35,372 nucleotides of DNA from a virus. The notes below the pieces were generated by a model. That model was not told the origin of the DNA. It was given only the letters and a program-made list of their open reading frames with translations, and made no database searches. Position 1 is the first letter of the stretch, and every line of letters starts with the position of its first letter. Shown here piece after piece: positions 24,465 through 32,023 of the stretch. The position numbers and the translations under genes were made by a program. The stretch spans positions 1 to 35,372 of IMG/VR virus record IMGVR_UViG_3300034012_001657. The stretch is one strand, 5' to 3'.

Positions 24465-24890
24465 CTAGCTTTCTTCGTTCCGGTCTTTGAACCGTCCGTC
24501 TAGAATCTTGATCAGCCAAGGAGCGTCAACGATTCCAGCTTTGCGAAGATTCTCCAGCACGGAATAAAGTTCAACCCCGATCAGGAAGGAAGCGAGTGCC
24601 GTCGCAGTTTGAGCCGATATGCCGTGCATCCCGATGTGAACGAACGACCAAAACACAATGGCCGGAAGAGCAAGGTACACCGTGACCTTGAAAGCGGACC
24701 TGATGAGTTTGCGGCTCGTAATCTTTTCACCAGCCCACCAAGAAGCAAATACTCCGGTGATGCAATCCACCGCAACCATCATCCCAGCAAACAAAACGGC
24801 TGCGCGAAGCGCATCGATCGGATATGCCACAGCAACGAGAACCCCAATGGACGATGCAAGCCCGCCCCACCATGCTTTTACTTCGCTCAC
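24465..24890 (-). CDS. Holin, phage lysis/toxin-secretion holin family
   Basis: 141 residues with several hydrophobic segments (about 13-24, 29-47, 68-86 and 94-110). The motif AVDCITGVFASWWAGEKITSRKL with the Asp and Gly-Val, followed by KVTVYLALPAIVFW, is typical of the toxin-secretion/phage-lysis holin family. It forms holes in the inner membrane at lysis so that the amidase can reach the wall. It overlaps the amidase stop by four bases. The soluble C-terminal tail is charged (DGRFKDRNEES). Confidence 0.85.
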   Translation of the reverse strand: MSEVKAWWGGLASSIGVLVAVAYPIDALRAAVLFAGMMVAVDCITGVFASWWAGEKITSRKLIRSAFKVTVYLALPAIVFWSFVHIGMHGISAQTATALASFLIGVELYSVLENLRKAGIVDAPWLIKILDGRFKDRNEES

Positions 24891-25450
24891 TTCTTCGCCT
24901 TCTTAAACGCTGGGAGTAAGTTCGTCCAGAAGCGAATTCGTGCATCGCGTGAGATAAGATAAGCCTGATCTTGCGGGTTAGTGATGAACCCAAGCTCAAC
25001 AAGTGTTGCAGGTGGTTTGAAATTCAGCACCGCAAGCCGTCCAACGTGGGTTTGGCTTTCGTGCTTGACTCCCCGGTTTGGCGCGTCAGGAACAACTCTG
25101 GCAAGTGCAGCAAGGACGGTTGTGGCGAGCAGTTTGTCCGCATCGTCCCGGTAGAAAGATTCAATACCTCGAGCTTTGGTACTAGCCGCCGCGTTGCAAT
25201 GGAGGCTGATAAAGTGGGTACATCCTTCTTTGGTGGCTTGATCGTCGCGCCTACCAACCGGAGTAGAGTCCCGGTCATCATCGCGGGTGAGGAATGTCTC
25301 GATACCGTTAAGAGCGAAAACCCATTTCCCGGTCAATGCCCATTGAAGCGCGATGTCTGCCTCAGATAGAAAGTTCGATACCGCGCCAGGATCATAGACC
25401 CCAGACCTTACGTTGGACATCCCGTGACCTGGGTCGATTGCGACTTTCAT
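24887..25450 (-). CDS. N-acetylmuramoyl-L-alanine amidase endolysin (Amidase_3)
   Basis: 187 residues. The zinc ligands and catalytic residues are visible: DPGHG (His 9), Glu 30, SLHCNAA (His 84) and VELGFITN (Glu 152). It cleaves the bond between N-acetylmuramic acid and L-alanine in peptidoglycan. There is no signal peptide and no separate wall-binding domain, so it depends on the adjacent holin for export. It starts after GGTGTTTAG, a junction-element variant shared with the upstream stop. Confidence 0.92.
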   Translation of the reverse strand: MKVAIDPGHGMSNVRSGVYDPGAVSNFLSEADIALQWALTGKWVFALNGIETFLTRDDDRDSTPVGRRDDQATKEGCTHFISLHCNAAASTKARGIESFYRDDADKLLATTVLAALARVVPDAPNRGVKHESQTHVGRLAVLNFKPPATLVELGFITNPQDQAYLISRDARIRFWTNLLPAFKKAKK

Positions 25451-25456
25451 GGCAAT

Positions 25457-26218
25457 CTAAACACCAAGAGCAAGTGCCAGTTCTTGTTTCACCGATTGAC
25501 GTTCAGCCTCAGTCAGCCGCAGACTTTCAGATGCCTCCTCAAACGTTTGACCGCCCAAGACCAGATCCGCGACCTTGTGGGCTAATGATCCGCAAACCAG
25601 GGGAACATCCATCTCCTCAGACGTCAAGTCCTCGATGAGCGAAAGTTCAGGAGAAGCGCGTCCGGCCTTTTGCTCATACCGAAACTCGTTAGATAGTCTT
25701 GAGTAATACGCGGAGTTCAGGCAAGCAAAGAAGTTCGTGCCTTCAATGTAAGTTATCGCATCCATCGCCTTTTGGAATGCGAGCAGAGCGTGATAGTCTG
25801 CCTTGTCCCGGTCAAACCCTTTGGACATCAGATAAGCGCGGCCATTGACCAGGAGGCTCGAATCTAGCTCCAACATCATGCCGTAGCCTTTCGGTGACTG
25901 CCTGGAAATAGCAAGAGCAACAGCCGCCGGCGAGATGTCGCACTCAAGAACCGTCGTCAGTATCTGCCCGGTAGATTCAAAAGCCCACCGCTGATTATTG
26001 CGGTTCCAAATAAAGTCATGGTGAAACAGCGTGGAACTAACCTTGACAATGCTCACCAGCATTCTGGAGCCGTGGAACTCGTTGCCAATGCAGATGAAGG
26101 AATGGCGCCCATCGGAAAAGACGCGCCTTGCCCTCACCTGCTTCTTTAGCATCCGGTCTTCTACGGAGCTTGAAACCAAACTCGCCAAAACTTCACTGGT
26201 TAATTGATTGATGTTCAT
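25457..26218 (-). CDS. Putative sigma-factor-like transcription regulator
   Basis: 253 residues. Residues about 140-185 (LLAFQKAMDAITYI, then NFFACLNSAYYSRLSNEFRYE) have the spacing of sigma-70 region 2: an Af.kA helix, an F.tyl segment and a basic rlsne.R helix. Residues about 215-250 (ADLVLGGQTFEEASESLRL) look like a region-4 helix-turn-helix. The first 130 residues resemble nothing I know. It is placed before lysis and virion genes in the direction of transcription, so a late-gene activator is plausible. Functional proof is lacking and the match is by eye. Confidence 0.55.
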   Translation of the reverse strand: MNINQLTSEVLASLVSSSVEDRMLKKQVRARRVFSDGRHSFICIGNEFHGSRMLVSIVKVSSTLFHHDFIWNRNNQRWAFESTGQILTTVLECDISPAAVALAISRQSPKGYGMMLELDSSLLVNGRAYLMSKGFDRDKADYHALLAFQKAMDAITYIEGTNFFACLNSAYYSRLSNEFRYEQKAGRASPELSLIEDLTSEEMDVPLVCGSLAHKVADLVLGGQTFEEASESLRLTEAERQSVKQELALALGV

Positions 26219-26711
26219 TCGATTTCACCTCAAAGATTTCTTCAGCGGCCTTGATAAGATCGACGCCTTCCAGCGGTTTCTCAAAAAGCCCAAGGTCGTG
26301 CAGCGATTGCATAAACTCGTCCCGATGGTCGCGCATCCACTTAATGCCGGCATCGTGTGAGTTTTGGCAAGCCTGGTCAAAAGCGAGCAGTGGTTTCTTT
26401 AGTTCTAAAATCCGCTTATCAAATTTGCCTAGATGATTGATGAGCTGAACCATTTCCTCAATCTTCCAGGCGAGCGGAGCGTCTGAGTCACGCGGAGCAA
26501 AGTTCCATAGGCCTGGACTAGACGTAAGGTATGGCTTATCTTCTGGCCACAGCCGCACTTCCGACCATAGCGAGTCGAGTATCTCGGCCTTGTGAGTCTT
26601 GACATCCTCACCAAATCCCGGCGCGTGACCCGTGACCGTTCCGTTTGGCCCGATCTTCAAATACCCGCCGGATGCGTGAATTGCCTGGAAAAGATCAAAG
26701 CAATTTATCAC
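26193..26711 (-). CDS. TubC-N-like small protein next to primase (172 aa)
   Basis: 172 residues. The first 50 (FDLFQAIHASGGYLKIGPNG and then KTHKAEILDSL) resemble the TubC N-terminal docking fold, a short helix-hairpin-helix element found on many plasmid and phage primase-associated proteins. The rest is helical and charged, with several Trp. It overlaps the primase-helicase stop by four bases. It may be a loader or partner of the primase-helicase; this is inference from context. Confidence 0.55.
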   Translation of the reverse strand: MINCFDLFQAIHASGGYLKIGPNGTVTGHAPGFGEDVKTHKAEILDSLWSEVRLWPEDKPYLTSSPGLWNFAPRDSDAPLAWKIEEMVQLINHLGKFDKRILELKKPLLAFDQACQNSHDAGIKWMRDHRDEFMQSLHDLGLFEKPLEGVDLIKAAEEIFEVKSNEHQSINQ

Positions 26712-29647
26712 CAGACCTCCTCCACTATTTCGCTAGTGGCACCGTTAGTGGCACCACCGTTTTGAACCTGACTGGTGCCACTAACGCCACTAAGTGCAGT
26801 ATTTCCAGCCTCAGGCGTATGGAAATAATCTGAAGAATTTGGAGAATTTTGGTTTTCCTCTTGTATGTATGCGCCTGCGCGCGCGTTACTGGAAAAACTA
26901 TGATTAGTGTCCTTAGTGGCACCAACCCCTGTAAATTTGAACCTACGGGATCCTCCAGCCCTTGTAGACTTCTCTAGTTTAGTGGCACCATATATCTTCC
27001 CGACCTTCGAGGTAAGCATCATGGCAAGGCTTCGTTTGTTGGCCTCATCAGTCTTAACTAAGCCAAGTTCCGATAGGAAATCAGTCTCTTTAAGGTCATC
27101 GTAAATCACCGACGTAGACTGCGGAAAATCAAGATATCTTTCAAAACAGTGAGCAAACACCGCTTCCCAAATATCCCGTTCATCGTTAGCGCTTGATTGC
27201 AACTGCTCACGGTTGGATAGGAAGCCAGGAACGCCGTTCGCCGCCATGCAGCCACCGACAATCTTAGCCCACGATTCAAACGATCCCATCTTCTCCCGGC
27301 CTAGCGGACGCCCAGCACGAATCCAGACCTCAGCAATCTCCGTGAGCGCGGAAAGAATCCGCAAACGGTTCTCCGTGGCAAACTCCACAATGTCCGGAAT
27401 CTTAAAGCCGTCCCGTTCTTCGGGATGCTCCATTTCCGAGTCTAGGCGAATATACACGGTTCGCCGCGCGATGTCTTGGGACATCTTGCAGTTGTTGCTG
27501 GTCGCAATCCAGACCGCCGCGTTTGGCACGTCTACGTTGCTCGTCTGCCCAAGAATCCGGTCAGTCCAAGACGTAGTAGTAAGCACCGCCGCTAGTGACT
27601 CCGAATCGAGCTTATGCGCAATGTTGTCGATAAACACCACCGGGGAACCCTTAACGAGCGCACTGGTGATCTTCTTCGACCAAGAGTCCTCATCCTTCGG
27701 CACCGTCATAGCCCCACATTGGCCGAGCGTGGAAAGCAGAGCAACCTTCGCCAGGAGCGACTTACCCGTGCCTTGAGTTGGAGCTTCGATAAGGTGAAGC
27801 GGAGTAGGCCCATCAATGACCGGACGCAAGATCGGTAGCATCATAATTGCCAGCGTGTTTGCCCTAGAAGCATCGGAATCAAACGGAAAATCACAGAGCA
27901 GCTCATCAAAGATAAACTTGACCGGATCACCGCCATCCCACACCGGAACATCGCTTGGCAGGTTCACATAAACCTTCTGATCCCAGTCATAGCCAGCCGA
28001 ACGGCGCACCCCAGAACTCGTCACCACCGGACAGGAGGCAATAGATTTCAGCGGAGGCAAGCCAGGCCAGGGGAACAAAGACTCGAGATAATCCACGGCC
28101 TCTTTTGGCGGGAATACCTGCTTAATCTTTAGCCCTTCTTTGGTCGGAGTTGATTCGATAAAGTCCGATTTCCTAGAAAGTTCCGCACGAAGACGGTTCC
28201 CCATGACTGGCACAATCGAGATCATTCCGTTCTCATCAAAGCCAGGAGCAACGATCATCCCAGTTCTTGAGAAATAGGTTTCGGGATCGTTTTGCTCGAG
28301 CAAAAGCGCGAACAGGTCATCCCCCAAATCATCAAGCTGCCGATTCTTGCACTCAATAGAAGGCCGAGAAGTCCGCGTGAGCGTGACTCCGTGCCTGTCT
28401 CTATGCTCACCAGATCGAATTTTGGCGCGATCAATCTTGACTTGAATCCGCATAAGCTGAGGCTCAAGTCTTGCAATCGTTTGCCACAGGTACTTGCCAT
28501 TGTTGCCATCATCCACCTTTAGGAGCGAGACAAAATCAGCGGAAAGCCCTTGCCATTCTCCAAAGTGCTTAGCAAAAAGTTTGATCCGGTTGAGCACCAA
28601 AGCGTCAGAATTTCGTGAGCCAGCGAGAGCCAGCGAGATTCCGGGGTTGAATTCCGATGCCTTAGGTTCAACACCATGGATATAAGCAATGTTATTTTGC
28701 AAAATTCTCGCTGGCTCACCTGCCCTCGCTAGGTTCGAATTCGCTGGCTCATTTTGCATTTTTCGCCGGCTCTCGCTGGCACCATTTCCAAAACCACGTT
28801 TCACCAGCGATTTAGCCGCCGAGGCATAATCCCCACCAAATTCCAGCACCGCATACGCGCCAAACTTGGTGTATGCCTTGTTTGCTTCAAGTGCCGTGGA
28901 ACTGCTGAAGCAGATCAAGCGGTCGCCAATATCACGCGGCCCAGTGGTGGCAGATATGCCTTCTTTCTTGCCCGGACGTCTCCAGTAGTCAAGCGACCCA
29001 CTACGCCGAACGTGTGTCCACCCCGGCAGTGCTTCGCTCCAATCAGCGCGCCCTTCAAAGTCCTCACCAGGCATAAGCCCACCATCGCCAGGAGCGACGG
29101 AGCGCGGATCTGGTCGTTCGGGTTTAGCTTCGGGCATAAAGAACGGCCTAGCGTCTAGGAATTCACCTGAGCCAACATAGGTAAACGGCACAGTGCCGAC
29201 CGGGTGAGCTGGTAGGTAGTACATACGGCTTGCATCCTTACAGGCCGCATCGGACACCCCGCCACCAAAACGCTCATCTAACCCCTTCCAATATCCCGGC
29301 CAGTCGCATCCAGGCACAGGTTCAGCCAGCGGAAAGACCGCCCGCCACTTCGGATGCTCAGGCGTGGAAGAAAAGCTGGAGTGAATAACGTACTGGTATC
29401 CGCTAAATAGCTCGAGGAAATCAGCGGGATCATGCCCACCGTCGAAATCGAGTACCAGCGCATAGACCCAGTCAACGTTCTCCTTCTTCCTGGCACCACC
29501 ACCAAAGGTAACTGGCGACCAAAGCGGCCCTTCCTTTGTGCCGCGCTCAGCAAACTCGGTGAGGATTCCGGATAACTCAGCCCACGGCAAAACCGTTTCG
29601 TCCGGTGTCTTTGATCGGATTGATCCAAACAGGGAGAACTTAATCAT
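26708..29647 (-). CDS. Primase-helicase replication protein (AEP-like N-terminus, AAA+ C-terminus)
   Basis: 979 residues. The N-terminal part has LVLDFDGG (66-71) and HPKWRAVFPLAEPV, the acidic pair and Arg-containing block of phage primase-polymerase (AEP) proteins. The C-terminal half is a superfamily-3-like ATPase: Walker A EAPTQGTGKS near 626, Walker B SPVVFIDNI near 669, sensor-like VWIATSNN and an Arg-rich RRTVYIRLDS. It would prime and unwind phage DNA. The linker (about 289-343) is written in DNA with repeated GAGCCAGCGA units, a possible replication origin. The C-terminal 80 residues are Asn/Ser/Thr-rich. Confidence 0.85.
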   Translation of the reverse strand: MIKFSLFGSIRSKTPDETVLPWAELSGILTEFAERGTKEGPLWSPVTFGGGARKKENVDWVYALVLDFDGGHDPADFLELFSGYQYVIHSSFSSTPEHPKWRAVFPLAEPVPGCDWPGYWKGLDERFGGGVSDAACKDASRMYYLPAHPVGTVPFTYVGSGEFLDARPFFMPEAKPERPDPRSVAPGDGGLMPGEDFEGRADWSEALPGWTHVRRSGSLDYWRRPGKKEGISATTGPRDIGDRLICFSSSTALEANKAYTKFGAYAVLEFGGDYASAAKSLVKRGFGNGASESRRKMQNEPANSNLARAGEPARILQNNIAYIHGVEPKASEFNPGISLALAGSRNSDALVLNRIKLFAKHFGEWQGLSADFVSLLKVDDGNNGKYLWQTIARLEPQLMRIQVKIDRAKIRSGEHRDRHGVTLTRTSRPSIECKNRQLDDLGDDLFALLLEQNDPETYFSRTGMIVAPGFDENGMISIVPVMGNRLRAELSRKSDFIESTPTKEGLKIKQVFPPKEAVDYLESLFPWPGLPPLKSIASCPVVTSSGVRRSAGYDWDQKVYVNLPSDVPVWDGGDPVKFIFDELLCDFPFDSDASRANTLAIMMLPILRPVIDGPTPLHLIEAPTQGTGKSLLAKVALLSTLGQCGAMTVPKDEDSWSKKITSALVKGSPVVFIDNIAHKLDSESLAAVLTTTSWTDRILGQTSNVDVPNAAVWIATSNNCKMSQDIARRTVYIRLDSEMEHPEERDGFKIPDIVEFATENRLRILSALTEIAEVWIRAGRPLGREKMGSFESWAKIVGGCMAANGVPGFLSNREQLQSSANDERDIWEAVFAHCFERYLDFPQSTSVIYDDLKETDFLSELGLVKTDEANKRSLAMMLTSKVGKIYGATKLEKSTRAGGSRRFKFTGVGATKDTNHSFSSNARAGAYIQEENQNSPNSSDYFHTPEAGNTALSGVSGTSQVQNGGATNGATSEIVEEVW
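28617..28780. repeat. Iteron cluster, candidate replication origin inside the primase gene
   Basis: GAGCCAGCGA occurs in tandem on the plus strand at 28617-28626 and 28627-28636. It recurs on the minus strand at 28717-28708 and 28750-28741, with variants GAACCTAGCGA (28736-28726) and a GCCAGCGA/GAGCCGGCG pair (28780-28764). Minus-strand copies are joined to AT-rich TGCAAAAT segments, including the palindrome ATTTTGCAAAAT at 28694-28705. Iterons inside a replication gene with an AT-rich part between are like the lambda origin within gene O. Confidence 0.6.
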
Positions 29648-29846
29648 TCAGCAACCCCTTTTCGATCTTGTCGAGAATCTTCAGGTGCCGCATCGCCGTG
29701 TCCCGCATCATGGCGACCGGGTTATTGGCGCGCCCTTCCAGCAGTTCGCGCAGTTCTTCCCGGCTGAAGCACATCAGTGCTTGACTGACCGCAGTCACGT
29801 CGTTGTCTTGTTGAGTTGGTTTTTTGTGCAATCTACGATAAGCCAT
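29640..29846 (-). CDS. Small phage protein, unknown function (68 aa)
   Basis: A 68-residue helical protein (SREELRELLEGRAN, AMRHLKILDKIEKG) with eight bases overlapping the primase-helicase start. It is expressed with replication genes. The N-terminus is basic (YRRLHKKP), possibly for nucleic-acid contact. Not recognised. Confidence 0.6.
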   Translation of the reverse strand: MAYRRLHKKPTQQDNDVTAVSQALMCFSREELRELLEGRANNPVAMMRDTAMRHLKILDKIEKGLLND

Positions 29847-30108
29847 CGCGGAGCCTCCTTTGTTTGGCGTAGGCGAGGCACCATTCCACTTTCCGGGACT
29901 TAGGTGCGTAGCCGAAGTACTCGCCGATCTGCCTGTTTGTCATGCCGCTTTCTCGCATCGCGAGCATTTGCTCGCATAGTCCGAGCGGCTTTGCCTTTTC
30001 CTCTGGAATCACGTCAGCAATGCGCCGCGATCCACCGATGCGGCCAGTTGGGTGATAACCGAGCTGGTGCGTATAAATCCAGCGTTCAACCATCGGAGTT
30101 TCCATCAC
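29833..30108 (-). CDS. Small helix-turn-helix protein (91 aa)
   Basis: 91 residues. The C-terminal half (LCEQMLAMRESGMTNRQIGE then YFGYAPKSRKVEWCLAYAKQ) fits a helix-turn-helix like those of replication initiators or resolvases. The N-terminal part has GRIGGSRRIADVIP. It overlaps its neighbours at both ends. It could be a DNA-binding regulator of the leftward operon; the target is unknown. Confidence 0.55.
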   Translation of the reverse strand: MMETPMVERWIYTHQLGYHPTGRIGGSRRIADVIPEEKAKPLGLCEQMLAMRESGMTNRQIGEYFGYAPKSRKVEWCLAYAKQRRLRDGLS

Positions 30109-30449
30109 TGAGGCACCTCCGGCTTCTTATGCCCAAGCCAATCGCGGAAAGACAGAGCAACGCGCAGCGAGTCAAACGGGCCAGTATAAGAAATGCCCTC
30201 ACAGCCCTTGCCATGTAGTCCAACCTTTATCGGTTCGCTTTTGCCAAATCGCACTTCCACCAAAGTTGGCGCAACTTCTTTCGTTCGGCATGGCGTCAGG
30301 GTCTTTTTGTTCTCGTTGTAGCAGAGGTACCAGTGCGATCCACCGGGGAAAAAAAGCCCTTGCCGAACCTTTCCTTCTTCCATAAGCCCTTGCCCGAACT
30401 TAGAATCCCAGAACTTAGGATTCAGCGGTTTTGGTTTATGCTTCGCCAC
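30105..30449 (-). CDS. Phage protein, unknown function (114 aa)
   Basis: 114 residues, basic N-terminus (AKHKPKPLNPKFW), then beta-rich stretches (HWYLCYNENKKTLTPCRT, VEVRFGKSEPIKV) and a final helix (LRVALSFRDWLG). Overlaps of four and fourteen bases tie it to the operon. No motif for a known enzyme or DNA-binding fold. Confidence 0.6.
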   Translation of the reverse strand: MAKHKPKPLNPKFWDSKFGQGLMEEGKVRQGLFFPGGSHWYLCYNENKKTLTPCRTKEVAPTLVEVRFGKSEPIKVGLHGKGCEGISYTGPFDSLRVALSFRDWLGHKKPEVPQ

Positions 30450-30666
30450 AGATTCGCTCCTTCACTTTTCGTGCGTTGTATGCTTCGAGCGATTCAATGA
30501 CTTCCGGACTAAGAAGCGAACGGTAAACCTCATCGTCTAGGATCGAAGTCCCGCACACTCTATGCTGGAAGATGTTTCGCCGCTGCTTGTACCGCTTAGG
30601 AGTAGCACCAAGAGCAAGCTGAGGGATGCCTTCTTTGCCTTCCACGTCAATGGAACTCATAGCCAT
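30436..30666 (-). CDS. Phage protein, unknown function (76 aa)
   Basis: 76 residues, starting at ATG 30666 or at ATG 30660 (MSSIDVEG). It overlaps the PD-(D/E)xK-like gene stop by ten bases and the downstream gene by fourteen. The middle is basic (TPKRYKQRRNIFQHRV) and the end helical. It may be a nucleic-acid-binding accessory; not recognised. Confidence 0.55.
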   Translation of the reverse strand: MAMSSIDVEGKEGIPQLALGATPKRYKQRRNIFQHRVCGTSILDDEVYRSLLSPEVIESLEAYNARKVKERICGEA

Positions 30667-31064
30667 AACCCCGTCATGTCTTCAGCCGTAGGAGTGTAAG
30701 AAATGGCGCCACCAGCGGAAACGCTCTTCTTATAAGTGAGCAGGCAGACACAGCCCCCAGCCCTCACCCAGTGACCAAGCCCCACGTTTGCCAGCATCTT
30801 CTTCCTGCGAGCAGACTTGTTCGAGTCCGTGGTGAGCTGGACTAGGCACAGGTGGTCGGCGTAGATCGCCATGAAGTCACAGGCCAGAAAGTCCTTCTTC
30901 CTCACCGAGAATGCTTGCTCGTGTTCTAGGGTTTCCACCCACAGTGCGCCGTCCTCCAGGAGCCATCTTTTCGCCCGCTGGTTGTGGTTGACCGGCTTAG
31001 CGCGGACACGCTCCACTTTCTTCTTCTCACCACCAGCGACGTAGGCGAGTTTCTTAATGGTCAC
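30657..31064 (-). CDS. PD-(D/E)xK-fold-like phage protein (135 aa)
   Basis: 135 residues with WLLEDGALWVETLEHEQ, then RKKDFLACDFMAIY, then HLCLVQLTTDSNKSARRKKM. This order (Glu, Asp, then a strand with QxT followed by a basic helix) resembles a family seen in actinobacterial and other phages that has a PD-(D/E)xK nuclease-like core with Gln-x-Thr instead of Glu-x-Lys. The change could mean altered or lost cleavage. The N-terminus is strongly basic (KKKVERVRAK). A nuclease or DNA-binding role in early infection is likely; enzyme activity is not. Confidence 0.6.
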   Translation of the reverse strand: MTIKKLAYVAGGEKKKVERVRAKPVNHNQRAKRWLLEDGALWVETLEHEQAFSVRKKDFLACDFMAIYADHLCLVQLTTDSNKSARRKKMLANVGLGHWVRAGGCVCLLTYKKSVSAGGAISYTPTAEDMTGLWL

Positions 31065-31249
31065 TTATGCACCTCAGATCGCACCAACTCAAATCCTCGC
31101 GCCAGGTTGTAGACCTTGCTTTTGCTCGGAGAGCCTTCCATCTTCACGATATCCTTGGCTGGAAGCCCCTCAAGTAGCTTCTGAATGACAAAATCGTCCT
31201 GGGATTCATCCCTGGGACGGCCTAATTTTTTACTAGCTGTATTATTCAC
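31061..31249 (-). CDS. Small DNA-binding protein, first leftward gene (62 aa)
   Basis: 62 residues from GTG 31249. KKLGRPRDES at the start looks like an AT-hook-like GRPR element. Residues 25-55 (QKLLEGLPAKDIVKMEGSPS then KSKVYNLARGFE) look like a helix-turn-helix. It is divergent from the repressor and first in the leftward array, the place of Cro-like or early regulators. A Cro-type role is an inference. Confidence 0.6.
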   Translation of the reverse strand: MNNTASKKLGRPRDESQDDFVIQKLLEGLPAKDIVKMEGSPSKSKVYNLARGFELVRSEVHK

Positions 31250-31330
31250 CGTCAGTCAATTTACCCGATTTTCCACAAACTAGTAATTATAAGTAAGGTT
31301 TTTACAATTTATTTTTAGTACGATGCTAAT
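31250..31330. promoter_or_regulatory. Divergent lysogeny control region
   Basis: This 81-bp gap separates the leftward early array from the repressor. On the minus strand a perfect TATAAT lies at 31291-31286, with no good -35. Its expected start falls on TTTGTGGAAA (minus strand 31279-31270), the same 10 bases found in the 32.57-kb promoter. On the plus strand TTTACA (31301-31306) and GCTAAT (31325-31330) are 18 bp apart, but the repressor ATG begins at 31331. An alternative -10, TACGAT (31319-31324), would give a leaderless repressor message. The whole region is AT-rich. Confidence 0.6.
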
Positions 31331-32023
31331 ATGGACAAAAAAGAGATCGCTCTGGCAATCAAAAGGGCAATGGCTCAGGCAGTCCCTAAAAAGCTGACAG
31401 CCAATCATCTAGCCGACCTGGTTGGAGAGGATCGTGAGCGCATCAAAAATATCCTGGCTGGAAAAATACTTTTCACCCCTGCCATGATCGAGCAGTACCG
31501 GGTTGCGCTCAAGATGCCAACGGACTGGCCTAAAGAAATCTCAAATCCATCAAACCCCGTTACTTACCCACCAATAGAGATGCCCTTCGCTGGATCAATT
31601 CCCGCCGGGCAATGGAGCGACCCTGGCGAGTCTGAAGAATTCCGAGAAGTCGAGGCAAGACTATTCAAGACCAATAGGTTCTGCGCGGAGATAGTAGGGG
31701 AGTCTTGCTATCCCGCACTGCAGCCGGGCGATTTTACAATTTGGGAAGCCAACCGCAACCCGAAGCTCAACAAGATCATCATCGCTGAAAGGTATCCAGA
31801 CCATGCCGCAACTGTAAAGGTGCTAATATGGGACGCAGACCTAAAGCGTCCAGCTCTTTTTGCAATCAATCCCCTATTCCAAGAACCGTTAAGCGAACAC
31901 TGGGACGCCATCGCCTTTCTGGTACACGTCTCATATACAGACGATGATGGAGGCGAGATAACGTTCTACCGCGAGGACGGAATTAGGCCTGAGCAACTCA
32001 TAAAATATAGAGGAGAGAAATGA
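31331..32023 (+). CDS. CI-like repressor with S24 self-cleaving domain
   Basis: 230 residues. Residues 14-62 form a helix-turn-helix (LTANHLADLVGEDRERIKNI). Residues about 78-225 are a LexA/CI S24 peptidase: cleavage pair Ala 92-Gly 93 in IPAGQW, nucleophile Ser 125 in VGESCYPALQPGD (Cys replaces the usual Met after Ser), and general base Lys 163 in ATVKVL. The spacings of 33 and 38 residues match the family. It keeps the prophage silent and should be inactivated in the SOS response. No Shine-Dalgarno precedes the ATG, so the message may be leaderless, as in lambda cI. The next gene overlaps by four bases. Confidence 0.88.
   Translation: MDKKEIALAIKRAMAQAVPKKLTANHLADLVGEDRERIKNILAGKILFTPAMIEQYRVALKMPTDWPKEISNPSNPVTYPPIEMPFAGSIPAGQWSDPGESEEFREVEARLFKTNRFCAEIVGESCYPALQPGDFTIWEANRNPKLNKIIIAERYPDHAATVKVLIWDADLKRPALFAINPLFQEPLSEHWDAIAFLVHVSYTDDDGGEITFYREDGIRPEQLIKYRGEK

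Noticed and set aside
25698-25705. Extra copy of TTGAGTAA
   Set aside because: A single 8-base match inside a coding region is expected by chance in a window of this size and has no neighbouring repeats.
26868-26886. Alternating CG tract (possible Z-DNA or regulatory site)
   Set aside because: It is short, inside the coding sequence of the primase-helicase, and encodes a normal Arg/Ala stretch.
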